From: Phymorhynchus buccinoides
Taxonomy: Eukaryota > Mollusca > Gastropoda > Neogastropoda > Raphitomidae
Direction: 5' to 3'
Length of the DNA: 64,000 nucleotides
Assembly (NCBI GenBank): GCA_017654935.2
Contig: CM065711.1
Span: 34,361,865 to 34,425,864, forward strand
Shown: positions 55,954 through 64,000 of the stretch, piece by piece
Layout of the letters: each line of letters begins with the position of its first letter
Position numbering within the stretch: position 1 is the stretch's first letter
Made by a program: the position numbers and the translations under genes
The notes under the pieces: model-generated
The model's input: the letters and a program-made list of their open reading frames with translations, nothing else
The model's database searches: none
Told to the model about the DNA's origin: nothing

Positions 55954-57004
55954 TTAGACTTCAACCAACGATTTATAGCAATACCATTTTCGTTGAAATT
56001 CATTCAGTTGCATATTTTTCTTTGCGATATACTCCTCAATATTATACTTATATTTAAGATAATGCCTAAAACATGTTAGTTTGGGGGTACTATTTTCGCA
56101 CCTACTTTTGTAGATATAGAATTTCGCACATAAGAGGACGTAATCGAATATTTCGTCTGTTTTGTTCGTGTTATCCTTACCAAAGATTATGAGTTCTTTT
56201 GTTAATCGTAACCTTATTGCAATGTCACACTCGTTTAGCTGTCTTGCAAAATCAATCCAAAAGTTTTGTGTTACTGTACAATTCCAAAATAAGTGTTCTA
56301 TCGTTTCTTTATCTGTTTTACAAAACGTGCATGCATAAGACTCAACAATATGCATTTTTTCTATGATAACATTAGTTGCTATAATTCTATGAAACAACCT
56401 AATTTGAAACCACTTAAGTTTGACTTCTTTTATTTTGTGGATTGTTTCAAACACAGCGTTCCAACTAATTACTTCCGGAATTGAATTACTCCATTTTTTA
56501 CAACAATTCGGAAGATTGTTATCTGCTAGCAATATTTTATAGTAGACTTGAGTGCCTTTAATAACACTGTGAATGATGCTCATATATTTTGGCCTCTCTT
56601 TTATCTTGCTGCCTAACAATGTAATATTTGTTTTTTGACAGTATTCTCTTATTGCTCTGACACAACCTGAAAACTGTAAAAAGTTTGTCTGAACATTATA
56701 TTTTATTTTTAACTCTGTTGGTAAGTCAAGAATGTCCCGTCAGGATTAAGTATAATCTGCAGTGTCGATGAATGTCTTGTTCGAACCATTTTCGAAAATA
56801 AATGGTCTTTTTGTCAATTATTATACTGTCGTGATAAAAAAGATTTTCTGCCATCATATCAGCCGAATCACTTATAGTTATAGTTAGTTTTCTACCAAAT
56901 TGCCTGTCCGCTTCAAAAACATCTTTCCAAAAAGTGTTTAGCTTAGACTTGCTGCTAGGAAGACTTTGTCCATATTTATCTATGTCTTTTGTAATTGGAA
57001 ACAT
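55954..57004 (-). pseudogene. LINE ORF2 C-terminal region with CCHC-type zinc motif
   Basis: Two frames cover this part: 57004-56726 (WKDVFEADRQFGRKL, IYFRKWFEQDI) and 56619-55954. The latter contains CTFCKTDKETIEHLFWNC, a C-x2-C-x8-H-x4-C zinc motif typical of the end of L1/Tx1-type ORF2 proteins, and stops after CYKSLVEV. Frameshifts near 57020, 56770 and 56700 separate the pieces from each other and from the RT. Confidence 0.75.
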
Positions 57005-57047
57005 GTCTTGTAATAATGTGACCCATTTCTGTGAGCCTACTAAGATT

Positions 57048-58526
57048 TTACCGAATCCATGAAAGTTTTAGGGCAGAAACCACATGTTTCAAAGATGGAA
57101 TACCAAGGCCACCGTCTTTTATGTGCTTTACTGTTGTCTGTCTTGAAATTCTGTCTTGTTTGTTATTCCAAACAAAGTTAAAGCATTCTTTTTGAAGTTT
57201 ATCAATAATATCATCAGGAGGATTAGGTAAGAGTAGCCAAAGGTGCACTAATTTTGACAATACCAGTGATTTTAAAACTGCAACTCTGCCAAGGGGCGTG
57301 ATGTTTCTCTTAATCCAGACTTTAAAAAGGGCTCTTACTTCCTTGAATTTTTCATCAAAGTTCAAGTTATTACATCTACGTAAGTCGGTTGCAAACCAAA
57401 TCCCAAGAATTTTAAATTCACTCGGGTTCCATTCCAATTGTAAATGAGGCATATATCTAACATTTGATGAAGTTTTATTTCCAACCCATACTACTTTTGT
57501 TTTTTCAACATTTAATATCAAACCAGAGGCTTTACCAAAGCGGTCTAATGTTTCCATAGTTTCTTCGAAAGATGCCCTGTCTCCTTCATTTAAAAGTTGC
57601 GTATCGTCTGCAAATTGTGATATTTTGTGCTCTGTGTCTTGTAACTGTATTCCTTTAATATTGTTATTCTCTCTTATCATTATTGCTAAGATCTCTGCTG
57701 CAAGAATGAATAGATAGGGAGACAATGGGTCACCCTGCCTACATCCTCTAAGTATACTGAACCAGTCTGAGCATTTGCCATTAACTGTAACAGTGGTTTT
57801 AATGTCTTTATGAAATGTTTCAATCCATCGACATATGTCACTACCAAATCCAAACGATTTTACCGTTCTAAGCATAAAACCCCAATCCAAAGAATCGAAA
57901 GCTTTTTCGAAATCAATACAGATCAACATGCCAGGCTTCTGCTTAGTATTTAAATAATCAATAATGTCATAGATAAGTCGTATGTTATCACCAATAAATC
58001 TGTGTTTCATAAAACCTGTCTGGTCTTCACTGATTAAGTTTGGCAGGACTGACTTTATTCTATGTGCTATGCATGAAGATCCTATTTTGTAGACCGTATT
58101 TAATAGAGAAATAGGACGCCAGTTTTTTTATGAAATGTCTCGGTTTATCACTTTTTGGAATACAAGTTATGATACCCTCCTTCTGAGTGCATGTTAGCTG
58201 TCCTTCTCTAAAAGATTTATTTAAAGCCCTAACAACCAAAAAAAACCCAGCCGTCTCCAGAAAACTTTAAAGAATTCGGGAGTAAAGCCATCCGTTCCGG
58301 GACTTTTCCCGTTCTTCATATTTTTAAGTGCTTCTCCGGCCTCTTCAAGGGTAATTTCGCCTTCAAGATCTAACTGTTCCTCTGGAGACAACTTTGGAAC
58401 TTCATTAACTAAGTCATCAATATCACAATCTAGTACTTTTCTTTCCTTGAAAAGATTTTCATAAAAGTTTTTAACCTCTAACCTTATTTTATTAGGATCT
58501 TTCATTGATTCCCCATTATCTGTCAA
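57048..58526 (-). pseudogene. LINE reverse transcriptase domain (frameshifted)
   Basis: 58526-58221 encodes the start of RT (GKSPGTDGFTPEFFKVFW). 58010-57048 carries ICIDFEKAFDSLDWG (catalytic Asp block), GCRQGDPLSPYLFILAAEIL and SQFADDTQLL (F-A-D-D catalytic pair). All catalytic residues are present. Two single-base shifts interrupt it, at an eight-T run near 58240 and a seven-A run near 58125 (minus strand). Homopolymer location makes sequencing error plausible; the underlying copy may be intact. Confidence 0.88.
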
Positions 58527-58569
58527 TAGGTGAGGGATGTGTTTACTGACATAATGCCTTTTCTCTAAA

Positions 58570-59745
58570 TTACAAAAAATATTTTGATATATTTTCGCCC
58601 TCCGCCACCCATCTGGCTCTTGAACGTATTAAAACCCCTTCCATTTTCTTTTCCCTAATTGCAGTTAGCTCTTGACTCAGAGTTTGTATATTTTGTATAT
58701 CTCCTTCAGTCTTATTTTCTTTCTTTTCTATTAATCTAATTTTGTTTTCTAACGTTGTTTCGTTTTCTTTTGAAGCTTTTTTCCTTAAGGACGCGAATTC
58801 GATCGTCTTAGCTCTGATCTTCATGAGAAGAAAGTCAAGGAAAACGTGATAGGCTACGGTAAGCTGCAGTTCTGATGTGGGTATATCTTTTACTTCCTCA
58901 GTGTTGTAGTGCGTGGCTGCATATTCTTCTGTCACAGAATCAATAACTTTGTTTATCTCTTCTACAAACTGTTTGTCTCGAAGTAACGAACTATTAAATT
59001 TCCAAAACGTTTTACGTCCCTTTTCCTGCCCGAATGTCAGCACCAGCGTTACCATGGAGTGGTCAGAACGATAGCCATGCTGAATGTCCACTTCCTCAAC
59101 AAAAGAGTAAAGATAGTCAGAGAGAAGAAAGAAGTCAAGGCGACTTTGTTTTAAAGGGGTAGGTTTTCTCCATGTATTTCTTCTGCGGTCAGGGTTATAG
59201 TCCCTCCATACGTCCGCTAATCCTAATTCTTCTATCATATTAAGCACCTTACCCTGAGCCCTAACATTATTATTATGCTTGTAATTATCGTAGTCTAATG
59301 AGGGATCTAAAACAAGATTCCAGTCACCTACTGCTAGTACATAGTCGGTATTGAACTGTTCAATCTTATCTTTTAGTTCTTCATAGAATTCTGGGTTATC
59401 TTTATTAGGACCGTAAATATTAACTAATAAAATATCATGATCCATGGCTCTTATCAAAAGGATCAGACAGTTTCCATTTTTATCTTTATGAGTGCTCTTA
59501 ACTTTAAATTGGAAAGTGTTATTGAATAGAATACACACCCCTCTTGAGTTAGACCTATAAGATGCAAAAAAGCACGTATAACCCCATTCTGCGGCGACAG
59601 AAGTTTCCAGTTCTCTGTCGAAACGAGTGTCTTGAAGAAAGTATATGGAGAACGCCTTTTGCCTTAGATACTGAAAAACATCACGCCTCTTATGAGCACT
59701 ACCCAAGCCCTGGCAGTTCAGGGAGGCAACAGAAAGAGTGTCCAT
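58570..59745 (-). CDS. LINE ORF2 apurinic/apyrimidinic-type endonuclease
   Basis: Starts MDTLSVASLNCQGLGSAHKR. Endonuclease/exonuclease/phosphatase motifs occur in order: SLNCQGL (Asn), FLQDTRF (acidic metal ligand), NIYGPN, GDWNLVLDP (Asp and Asn), RLDFFLLSD and SDHSMV (catalytic His). The enzyme nicks target DNA to prime reverse transcription. A Lys/Glu-rich linker follows, and the frame stops after GENISKYF at a six-T run (minus strand), beyond which the same protein continues in another frame (CNLEKRHYVSKHIPHLL, then the RT). Style and linker fit the Tx1/L1 clade. No sign of regulation beyond the (GA)n-rich 5' region. Confidence 0.9.
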   Translation of the reverse strand: MDTLSVASLNCQGLGSAHKRRDVFQYLRQKAFSIYFLQDTRFDRELETSVAAEWGYTCFFASYRSNSRGVCILFNNTFQFKVKSTHKDKNGNCLILLIRAMDHDILLVNIYGPNKDNPEFYEELKDKIEQFNTDYVLAVGDWNLVLDPSLDYDNYKHNNNVRAQGKVLNMIEELGLADVWRDYNPDRRRNTWRKPTPLKQSRLDFFLLSDYLYSFVEEVDIQHGYRSDHSMVTLVLTFGQEKGRKTFWKFNSSLLRDKQFVEEINKVIDSVTEEYAATHYNTEEVKDIPTSELQLTVAYHVFLDFLLMKIRAKTIEFASLRKKASKENETTLENKIRLIEKKENKTEGDIQNIQTLSQELTAIREKKMEGVLIRSRARWVAEGENISKYFL

Positions 59746-60288
59746 TTTGCTATAGACAGAAGAAGTCTTACCTGCCTAGAACTTAGAGCACAAAATGGCT
59801 TACTCTCAGACCAATGCTTTCCCCTGCTATTTTCATTTATGGACACAACAATGCTGCTGTATCCAGGTATATCAATCATCACTACCACACAAGGACACAC
59901 ACTGTTCAATCTTTTACACACATACAAATAGAAAAAACAATACAAGTAGCTTAGTTGACACAACGTCAACCAAGCCATCAATCAAAATAACTACACGACG
60001 CAAAAATACTGATAAATAGGGAAAAAAAAGAATCCAACTCGTAATATAAGAAAGAAACAAACAGAAAAACAATAACAAATAATATATTTTAAAAAAAGAG
60101 ACAATGCACTTGACAAGTGTTCGAAAACCGACCAAACGACAATCCCTGGCTTCCTTATCATAACGATATTTATACAAAACATGTGCCTTTAAAACAGCAA
60201 GCAAAAATTACAACCAAAAAAGCGTGCCCAAAAATAGCACGCAAAAATGTCACAAAAAGTCGTGCTTTGAAAAGCTAATAAGAGGAGA

Positions 60289-60289
<1 letters not shown>

Positions 60290-60354
<65 letters not shown>

Positions 60355-60382
60355 AGAGACGAGAGAGAGAGAGAGAGAAAAT
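60290..60382. repeat. (GA)n microsatellite
   Basis: About 90 bp of GA repeats in the LINE 5' region. Confidence 0.95.
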
Positions 60383-60541
60383 ATCGCTAGAAAAGAAAAG
60401 AGAAATAAAGCACACAAGTAAAAACTAAAGGCTAGGCACAAAGCTCATCATAGCACACGAAACCAGGGCACTGTCTGCTTTAGCCCATTTGGAAGAGAGA
60501 GAACAAAAAAGCGTGTTCACTCCACCGCGAACACCGGTCAT

Positions 60542-60784
60542 CTAAATCAACAACACAGCAAAGTTTAACTGGTTTTGATAAAACTGCATTGGATGACTAA
60601 ACCATGCCTTTGCGATGTTATCATGTTTGATGCTAGGATTTAAATAATGGTTTAATGGATTACTGACCTTAACTTCAAAAGAATCAACTCCCACTGCAAC
60701 AACTATTGAATCAACAGCTATAGTTTTAGGGTTATATGATCCAACTGCATATTTAGCGTCTTTGTTATATTTAAAAGCATTCAT
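60542..60784 (-). pseudogene. Polinton-associated protein, N-terminal part (split by LINE)
   Basis: ATG at 60784 begins MNAFKYNKDAKYAVGSYNPK, continues IVVAVGVDSFEVKVSNPLNH and reaches SHPMQFYQNQLNFAV, after which three foreign codons and TAG follow inside the LINE edge. The next part of the same protein resumes at 54737. The start lies 19 bp from the divergent start at 60804 and directly follows TATATAA on its own strand. The protein would be longer than 280 residues before the gap. Function unknown; see the entry for 54115-54737. Confidence 0.65.
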
Positions 60785-60803
60785 TTATATATCCGCAATA
60801 AAA
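60785..60803. promoter_or_regulatory. 19-bp divergent intergenic region
   Basis: The whole space between the ATG at 60784 (-) and the ATG at 60804 (+). It contains TATATAA ending at the minus-strand start codon and CAATAAAA ending at the plus-strand start codon, so promoter elements of one gene must lie in or over the other. Confidence 0.6.
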
Positions 60804-61430
60804 ATGTTTATTTATATAACTGATCAAGACGAGCCAATACTTTTACAACGCCCTATTGAAAATCATGGTTCTCTAAAAGTAGCGCTCCATGAAATTTATT
60901 ACAAAGTTAAATGGATTAACATAAGCGAATCCTTAAAGAACAATTGGATAAGAAAAATTACCAGTGAAGAAATGATTGAACTAACTATACCAGACGGTTA
61001 TTACGGTTTTTGTTCATTAAAAGAAATATTAAACGACTTCGACATTACTTTAAAACTTAATGAGGGAAATTTGAAAGTTAAGATGATGTTTAGAGGCCAA
61101 AAAGGAGTAGTATTTGAATTTGCTAATGAATTGGCTAAACTATTAGGTTTTAGATTAGACAGGTTCCATGTCACTGATAATGCACTGGAAAGTAATGCAT
61201 TTACGGCTGTAAAATCACTTAATCTCGGAATACATTCTTTATTATATTTTCATTTAGATATCCTGAGTACAGATGACAACTTATTTGATAACCAGCCGTC
61301 TACTGTGTTAAGAGTTCTTCCATCAGCAAAAGCGGCATATTGCGATTACGAAATTATTACGTTTCCAAACTTACAGTTTAAAGAATTAAGTTGTGGTCGT
61401 TCACCATTCACTAAAAATAAGAATAACTGA
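60804..61430 (+). CDS. Polinton virion-type protein (minor capsid/penton candidate)
   Basis: 208 residues from ATG 60804; earlier in-frame TTG at 60762 would overlap the divergent gene and was rejected. It begins MFIYITDQDEPILLQRPIEN; then residues 21-40 SLKVALHEIYYKVKWINI, residues 59-75 ELTIPDGYYGFCSLKEI, residues 104-116 FEFANELAKLLGF, and residues 165-192 with QPSTVLRVLPS and ITFPNLQF. The order 'short beta start, L-x-VALxEI-x-W, I-P-x-G-x-Y, x-LLGF, late P-x-L-x-F' resembles the single-jelly-roll penton-like proteins of Polintons and adintoviruses as I remember them, but I could not verify homology. Predominantly alternating hydrophobic strands; no signal peptide or membrane segment. Confidence 0.6.
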   Translation: MFIYITDQDEPILLQRPIENHGSLKVALHEIYYKVKWINISESLKNNWIRKITSEEMIELTIPDGYYGFCSLKEILNDFDITLKLNEGNLKVKMMFRGQKGVVFEFANELAKLLGFRLDRFHVTDNALESNAFTAVKSLNLGIHSLLYFHLDILSTDDNLFDNQPSTVLRVLPSAKAAYCDYEIITFPNLQFKELSCGRSPFTKNKNN

Positions 61431-61483
61431 CAAAAAAGGAAAAGAAGTTCAGTGTGACAGCTTGAATGTTTTGTTAGAAATAA

Positions 61484-61502
61484 AATAATTTAATATAAAA
61501 CT
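61484..61502 (+). promoter_or_regulatory. TATA-like element adjacent to start codon (61503)
   Basis: AATTTAATATAAACT runs into the ATG at 61503. The equivalent position before 62386 reads AAATTTAGTATAAAAAG. The shared word ATTTA-TATAAA at a fixed place suggests an element-specific promoter. Confidence 0.5.
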
Positions 61503-62354
61503 ATGTCACGCGGACCAGATCAGCCGGTTATGATTGATCCTGTTAGATGCACAACTTTAGAATTGAAGGATCTAGCAGACACAGAAGACTTCGATCTAAA
61601 TGGAGAGATAGGAGCACTGTATGGATTTGAGTATACGAGTGACGGTTATTATAAACGAGCAGAAGTAAGTGATAAAAATGTTCCTAAACTAGAGCAACTG
61701 CGTAATGTAGTAGCTGACAATGTTGGCCAGTTTGAATATAAAGTTGTTAAGAAAAAGGACAACAAATGGCATTTAATTCCATTCGTTGATTGGGAAATTA
61801 AGTTTGAATTTTTGAGTCCATTTACGTTCTTTGACAGTAACAAACACTTTCGCAAATCATTTAACTCAGGACCATTACATATTAGTCTGATTCCACAAAA
61901 CAACAGCAGAAGAGAAATAGCAATCAAACCTTATAAAAAGAGACAGTACATACTGCATAGAAAAAAGACAGTGACAAAAGATTCATCCACGCAATTAGAG
62001 TTCATTCCTAAAATGGCTTTAGCAGACGAATTTACTATGATATTTGAACTTTCTGTTAGAGCGGACAACCCTGATTCCCCGCCTGTTGGTGTTAGCGACA
62101 ACCTAATGAAAGGGATTCTTATTTCTTGGCAAAACTTGGATGTTGAATCAGTGAAGTGTACTATCGTTATTCAAAACAGCGGTGAAGAAATTAAGGCAGT
62201 GTCGACCAGCGATAAAGTTATATTGAGTGTTGATCCAAACAATCTCAAAGAATTAACGTTCATTAACCTTACTAATTTAGATCTCATTGGGTTTTATTAC
62301 ACTGAAAGCATTTTATCCGAAGATCTTCTTAAAATGATAACCGGGATGAATTAA
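61503..62354 (+). CDS. Polinton conserved protein, 283 aa, function unknown
   Basis: Begins MSRGPDQPVMIDPVRCTTLE. The middle has FVDWEIKFEFLSPFTFFDSN and PLHISLIPQNNSRREIAIKP, and the second half a series of short hydrophobic strands (FIPKMALADEFTMIFELSVR, ILISWQNLDVESVKCTIVIQ, ELTFINLTNLDLIGFYYTES). Beta-rich composition without membrane helices suggests a structural (virion) protein; this is inference. It follows the penton-like gene by 72 bp and precedes the next by 31 bp on the same strand, indicating co-expression. No catalytic motif recognised. Confidence 0.6.
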   Translation: MSRGPDQPVMIDPVRCTTLELKDLADTEDFDLNGEIGALYGFEYTSDGYYKRAEVSDKNVPKLEQLRNVVADNVGQFEYKVVKKKDNKWHLIPFVDWEIKFEFLSPFTFFDSNKHFRKSFNSGPLHISLIPQNNSRREIAIKPYKKRQYILHRKKTVTKDSSTQLEFIPKMALADEFTMIFELSVRADNPDSPPVGVSDNLMKGILISWQNLDVESVKCTIVIQNSGEEIKAVSTSDKVILSVDPNNLKELTFINLTNLDLIGFYYTESILSEDLLKMITGMN

Positions 62355-62368
62355 ATATGTGTTTTTTT

Positions 62369-62385
62369 AAATTTAGTATAAAAAG
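62369..62385 (+). promoter_or_regulatory. TATA-like element adjacent to start codon (62386)
   Basis: AAATTTAGTATAAAAAG directly precedes the ATG at 62386, matching the element before 61503. Confidence 0.5.
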
Positions 62386-63093
62386 ATGTCCGTTAAAGTA
62401 TACCCCAAAGTACCGAAAGATAATACTGAGCCTAATGAAGAAATGGATCAAGTCAAAACGTCTGTCGAAGGGTTCAGACTGAATACCATTACAGAAATAC
62501 AAAGAGAATTGGAAAAAGACCTCACTAACTATAACAGAACCAAACGAAGGTACTCTTGTTTGTTTAATTCTGCAACATACTTAAATACTGGATTTGGAAC
62601 TCTAGGTACTTTAACAGCAGGAAGCTCTGTAGGGTTGTTAGCGACGGGTGTTGGATCAGTAGTAGCTTTGCCTCTAGGTTGTGTGTCACTGACGCTCGGG
62701 TTGTTTTCAATCAGTACGTCTGCTTTCAACAAAAAAATAAAAATAAAACTTCAAAAGCATACAGCCATGGTTCAATTGATAATGGCAAAACTTAGTTCAT
62801 TTCGATTGATTATCAGTAAGGCTTTGCAGGACTCTCAAATTTCGGATGAGGAGTTCAATAGATTGCAAGCAGACTACAACGACTACAAAATGCAAAAGTT
62901 CGAACTTCAGAAAAAGTCAAGAGCAAGTTTTTCACAACCGCAAGACATAGAAGCAATAAAAAAAAGAATGTCAAAAAAAAGTAAACGACACATTAAAATC
63001 TGTTCTAGGGAAATAACAATAAGAACTCCAAATGGTGCTTATTCAATTCAATATGATTACAAGTTTCGAAAGTCTACTGACTATGACTTCTAG
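62386..63093 (+). CDS. Polinton glycine-rich membrane protein, 235 aa
   Basis: Charged N-terminus (residues 1-58), then a long Gly/Ala/Val-rich hydrophobic segment at about residues 67-112 (GTLGTLTAGSSVGLLATGVG, SVVALPLGCVSLTLGLFSIS), long enough for two membrane helices in a hairpin. It is followed by a basic helical region (KIKIKLQKHTAMVQLIMAKL, ISKALQDSQISDEEFNRL) likely to form a coiled coil, and a basic C-terminus. The pattern Gly-zipper hairpin plus K-L-x(3-5)-I-S-K-A-L-x-D-x-x-I-S-x-E-E-F is, from memory, a recurrent family in Polinton-type elements. Membrane-active virion protein is plausible; not proven. The 3' end overlaps the convergent polymerase gene by 20 bp. Confidence 0.65.
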   Translation: MSVKVYPKVPKDNTEPNEEMDQVKTSVEGFRLNTITEIQRELEKDLTNYNRTKRRYSCLFNSATYLNTGFGTLGTLTAGSSVGLLATGVGSVVALPLGCVSLTLGLFSISTSAFNKKIKIKLQKHTAMVQLIMAKLSSFRLIISKALQDSQISDEEFNRLQADYNDYKMQKFELQKKSRASFSQPQDIEAIKKRMSKKSKRHIKICSREITIRTPNGAYSIQYDYKFRKSTDYDF

Positions 63094-64000
63094 TTCTCCA
63101 GTGACCAATTGAATACGAAAACTTAGGTGATTTAAACACGCGTTTTGTGTTGGTTGAATCGAGTGACTTTTTATTTACAACTGTTGTGTTTATTTCGTGT
63201 AACTTAGATTGTATTTTTATGTTGTCATGATAAAACGTCTTGCTATCGAACAACGCTTCTTTATAGTTATCGTGTGTTATCACCATTTGAACAACCGGTC
63301 TACTGATTCCTTTTGCTTTTTTAATAACGCTAGTTTGGCTGTCAATTGAATACATCTTCGCTCTCAGTCCAACGTACTCTTTGATTACTTCGCCATTCAG
63401 TTCATCCTTCATCTTACCGATTACCTTTTTATTTACAGTTGAATGTAATGGAGATTTAATTGGGTAGTCAGATGTATCATACTTAGAGTCTGATCCTTTT
63501 GCTGAATCTGTCTCTAAATCTTTGTAAAAGTCTTCAGTCGGAATGTCTAGAATAAATGAATCCGTGTCTGTGTACAATACTTTAGAGTCTGGATACAGTG
63601 GTTTAAAGTAGTCGTATAAAAATTCTAACATTAATAACTTGGATAATTCTAAGACAGCAAACCCAATAAAGACTGGTTTGTCTAGCTTCACATTAATTTT
63701 CTTCATCATTATTCCGTAAAGGTTGTCATGGAACTTTTTGAAGTCTTGATAATTGGGTTTTGAAGTTAGTTTGATTGCTTTGTTTTCTTGTGTTACTAAT
63801 CTGACGTCTTTGCGTTTGTGCGGGTTTTCCATTGTCTTTCCAAAACAACTGTTGTTCATTAGCTTGAAGAAGTCTTTTTCTGATGGGTCGGTTGATTTTG
63901 TTCTAAGTTTGGTGTTCTTCATAATGTATGGTTTCATGAACTTCTCTTGTTTGAAGGTAATTATTCTATGAACTGCAGTTAGTTTTAATCCGTGACGTAA
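63074..64000 (-). CDS. Protein-primed family B DNA polymerase, C-terminal part
   Basis: 308 codons, open through the right edge of the window (it starts LRHGLKLTAVHRIITFKQEK), so only the polymerase palm/thumb part is present. FFKLMNNSCFGKTMEN is polymerase motif B (Lys and the S-x-x-G core), VLYTDTDSFIL is motif C with the catalytic D-T-D, and GLRAKMYSI is the K-x-Y motif binding the primer strand. These belong to the protein-primed (DNA_pol_B_2) branch used by Polintons, adenoviruses and linear plasmids, where a terminal protein primes synthesis. All visible catalytic residues are intact. The stop is at 63074-63076. Codon use is AT-rich like the adjacent element genes. Confidence 0.95.
   Translation of the reverse strand, partial: LRHGLKLTAVHRIITFKQEKFMKPYIMKNTKLRTKSTDPSEKDFFKLMNNSCFGKTMENPHKRKDVRLVTQENKAIKLTSKPNYQDFKKFHDNLYGIMMKKINVKLDKPVFIGFAVLELSKLLMLEFLYDYFKPLYPDSKVLYTDTDSFILDIPTEDFYKDLETDSAKGSDSKYDTSDYPIKSPLHSTVNKKVIGKMKDELNGEVIKEYVGLRAKMYSIDSQTSVIKKAKGISRPVVQMVITHDNYKEALFDSKTFYHDNIKIQSKLHEINTTVVNKKSLDSTNTKRVFKSPKFSYSIGHWRTRSHSQ

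Larger units (their letters stand above)
54750..60545 (-). mobile_element. Tx1/L1-clade non-LTR retrotransposon inserted in the Polinton
   Basis: In minus-strand order: ~800 bp 5' region with (GA)n (60290-60380), apurinic-type endonuclease (59745-58570), reverse transcriptase (58526-57048), C-terminal zinc-finger region (to 55954), ~1.2-kb 3' region with CA and TA microsatellites, and an A-rich tail (complement of T-runs at 54751-54777). Both outer sides carry AACTTTG followed by TGTTGTTG-like sequence, which is consistent with an imperfect target-site duplication of about 15-18 nt. No ORF1 with RRM or zinc knuckles was found. The Polinton gene is interrupted exactly at these ends. Confidence 0.85.
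54115..64000. mobile_element. Polinton/Maverick element (incomplete), with nested LINE
   Basis: Defined by a protein-primed type DNA polymerase B gene at the right edge of the window plus a compact set of AT-rich intronless genes on both strands: divergent starts at 60784/60804, two further + genes, and convergent ends at 63074-63093. Polintons are 15-20-kb DNA elements that also carry integrase, ATPase, protease and capsid genes. Only about 4 kb of element proper is visible; integrase, protease, ATPase and the terminal inverted repeats are not in the window. Gene composition differs clearly from the GC-richer host exons. Confidence 0.85.

Noticed and set aside
59914..60204. LINE ORF1 upstream of the endonuclease
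   Set aside because: The only open readings are short and Phe/Leu-rich, without RRM, coiled coil or zinc-knuckle features.
60762..60803. Earlier start (TTG 60762) for the penton-like gene
   Set aside because: It would overlap the divergent gene's start, and the ATG at 60804 fits the TATA-adjacent start pattern of its neighbours.

Overview
The window is animal nuclear DNA: coding exons are short and flanked by GT/AG splice sites inside long AT-rich introns, and the rest is dense in CA/GT, CT/GA and trinucleotide microsatellites, tRNA-derived SINE-like repeats and many tandem arrays. Two conserved animal gene families are represented, an N-glycan GlcNAc-transferase IV (MGAT4) and a neuroglian/L1CAM-type adhesion molecule. 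Together with a Tx1/L1-type LINE and a Polinton/Maverick, this suggests a marine invertebrate, most likely a lophotrochozoan such as a gastropod mollusc (inference). Three N runs of exactly 500 bases are fixed-size scaffold gaps of unknown true length, and single-base indels are common, so some frameshifts may be sequencing errors.

Layout. 0.5-0.85 kb: a possible 3'-terminal exon on the + strand with a ubiquitin-interacting-motif-like start. 1-12 kb: repeats, a foldback element, a LINE reverse-transcriptase remnant, a ~50-bp satellite and a large GT minisatellite. 12.55-12.68 kb: one MGAT4 exon (+), with a second, partial copy of its 3' end at 13.74 kb. 14-33 kb: dispersed repeat families, tandem arrays and one unassigned exon-like segment. 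33-43 kb (- strand): five exons of a neuroglian/L1CAM orthologue covering Ig domains 3 to 6, read from high to low coordinates. 44-51.3 kb: one ~105-bp tandem array of about 70 noisy copies. 52-52.6 kb: a smaller array. 53.6 kb to the window end: a Polinton/Maverick with protein-primed DNA polymerase B and three adjacent element genes; a fourth gene is cut in two by a nested ~5.8-kb LINE.

The most unusual signal is common to the host genes. Each recognised neuroglian exon has extra partial copies of one end of itself, and the MGAT4 exon has one. Each copy carries a splice site plus a little intron, and each lies on the intron side of the true site. At Ig5 this makes an 80-bp array with about eleven extra 5' splice sites. 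At the second Ig4 exon the copies carry the 3' splice site instead. I know of no named element that explains this.

In the Polinton, two genes start divergently only 19 bp apart, and most visible genes carry a TATA-like string directly next to the start codon. PolB ends tail-to-tail with a 20-bp overlap with its neighbour. This compact layout is virus-like. Because neuroglian runs on the minus strand and its 5' exons are expected at higher coordinates, the element may sit in one of its introns or just upstream.
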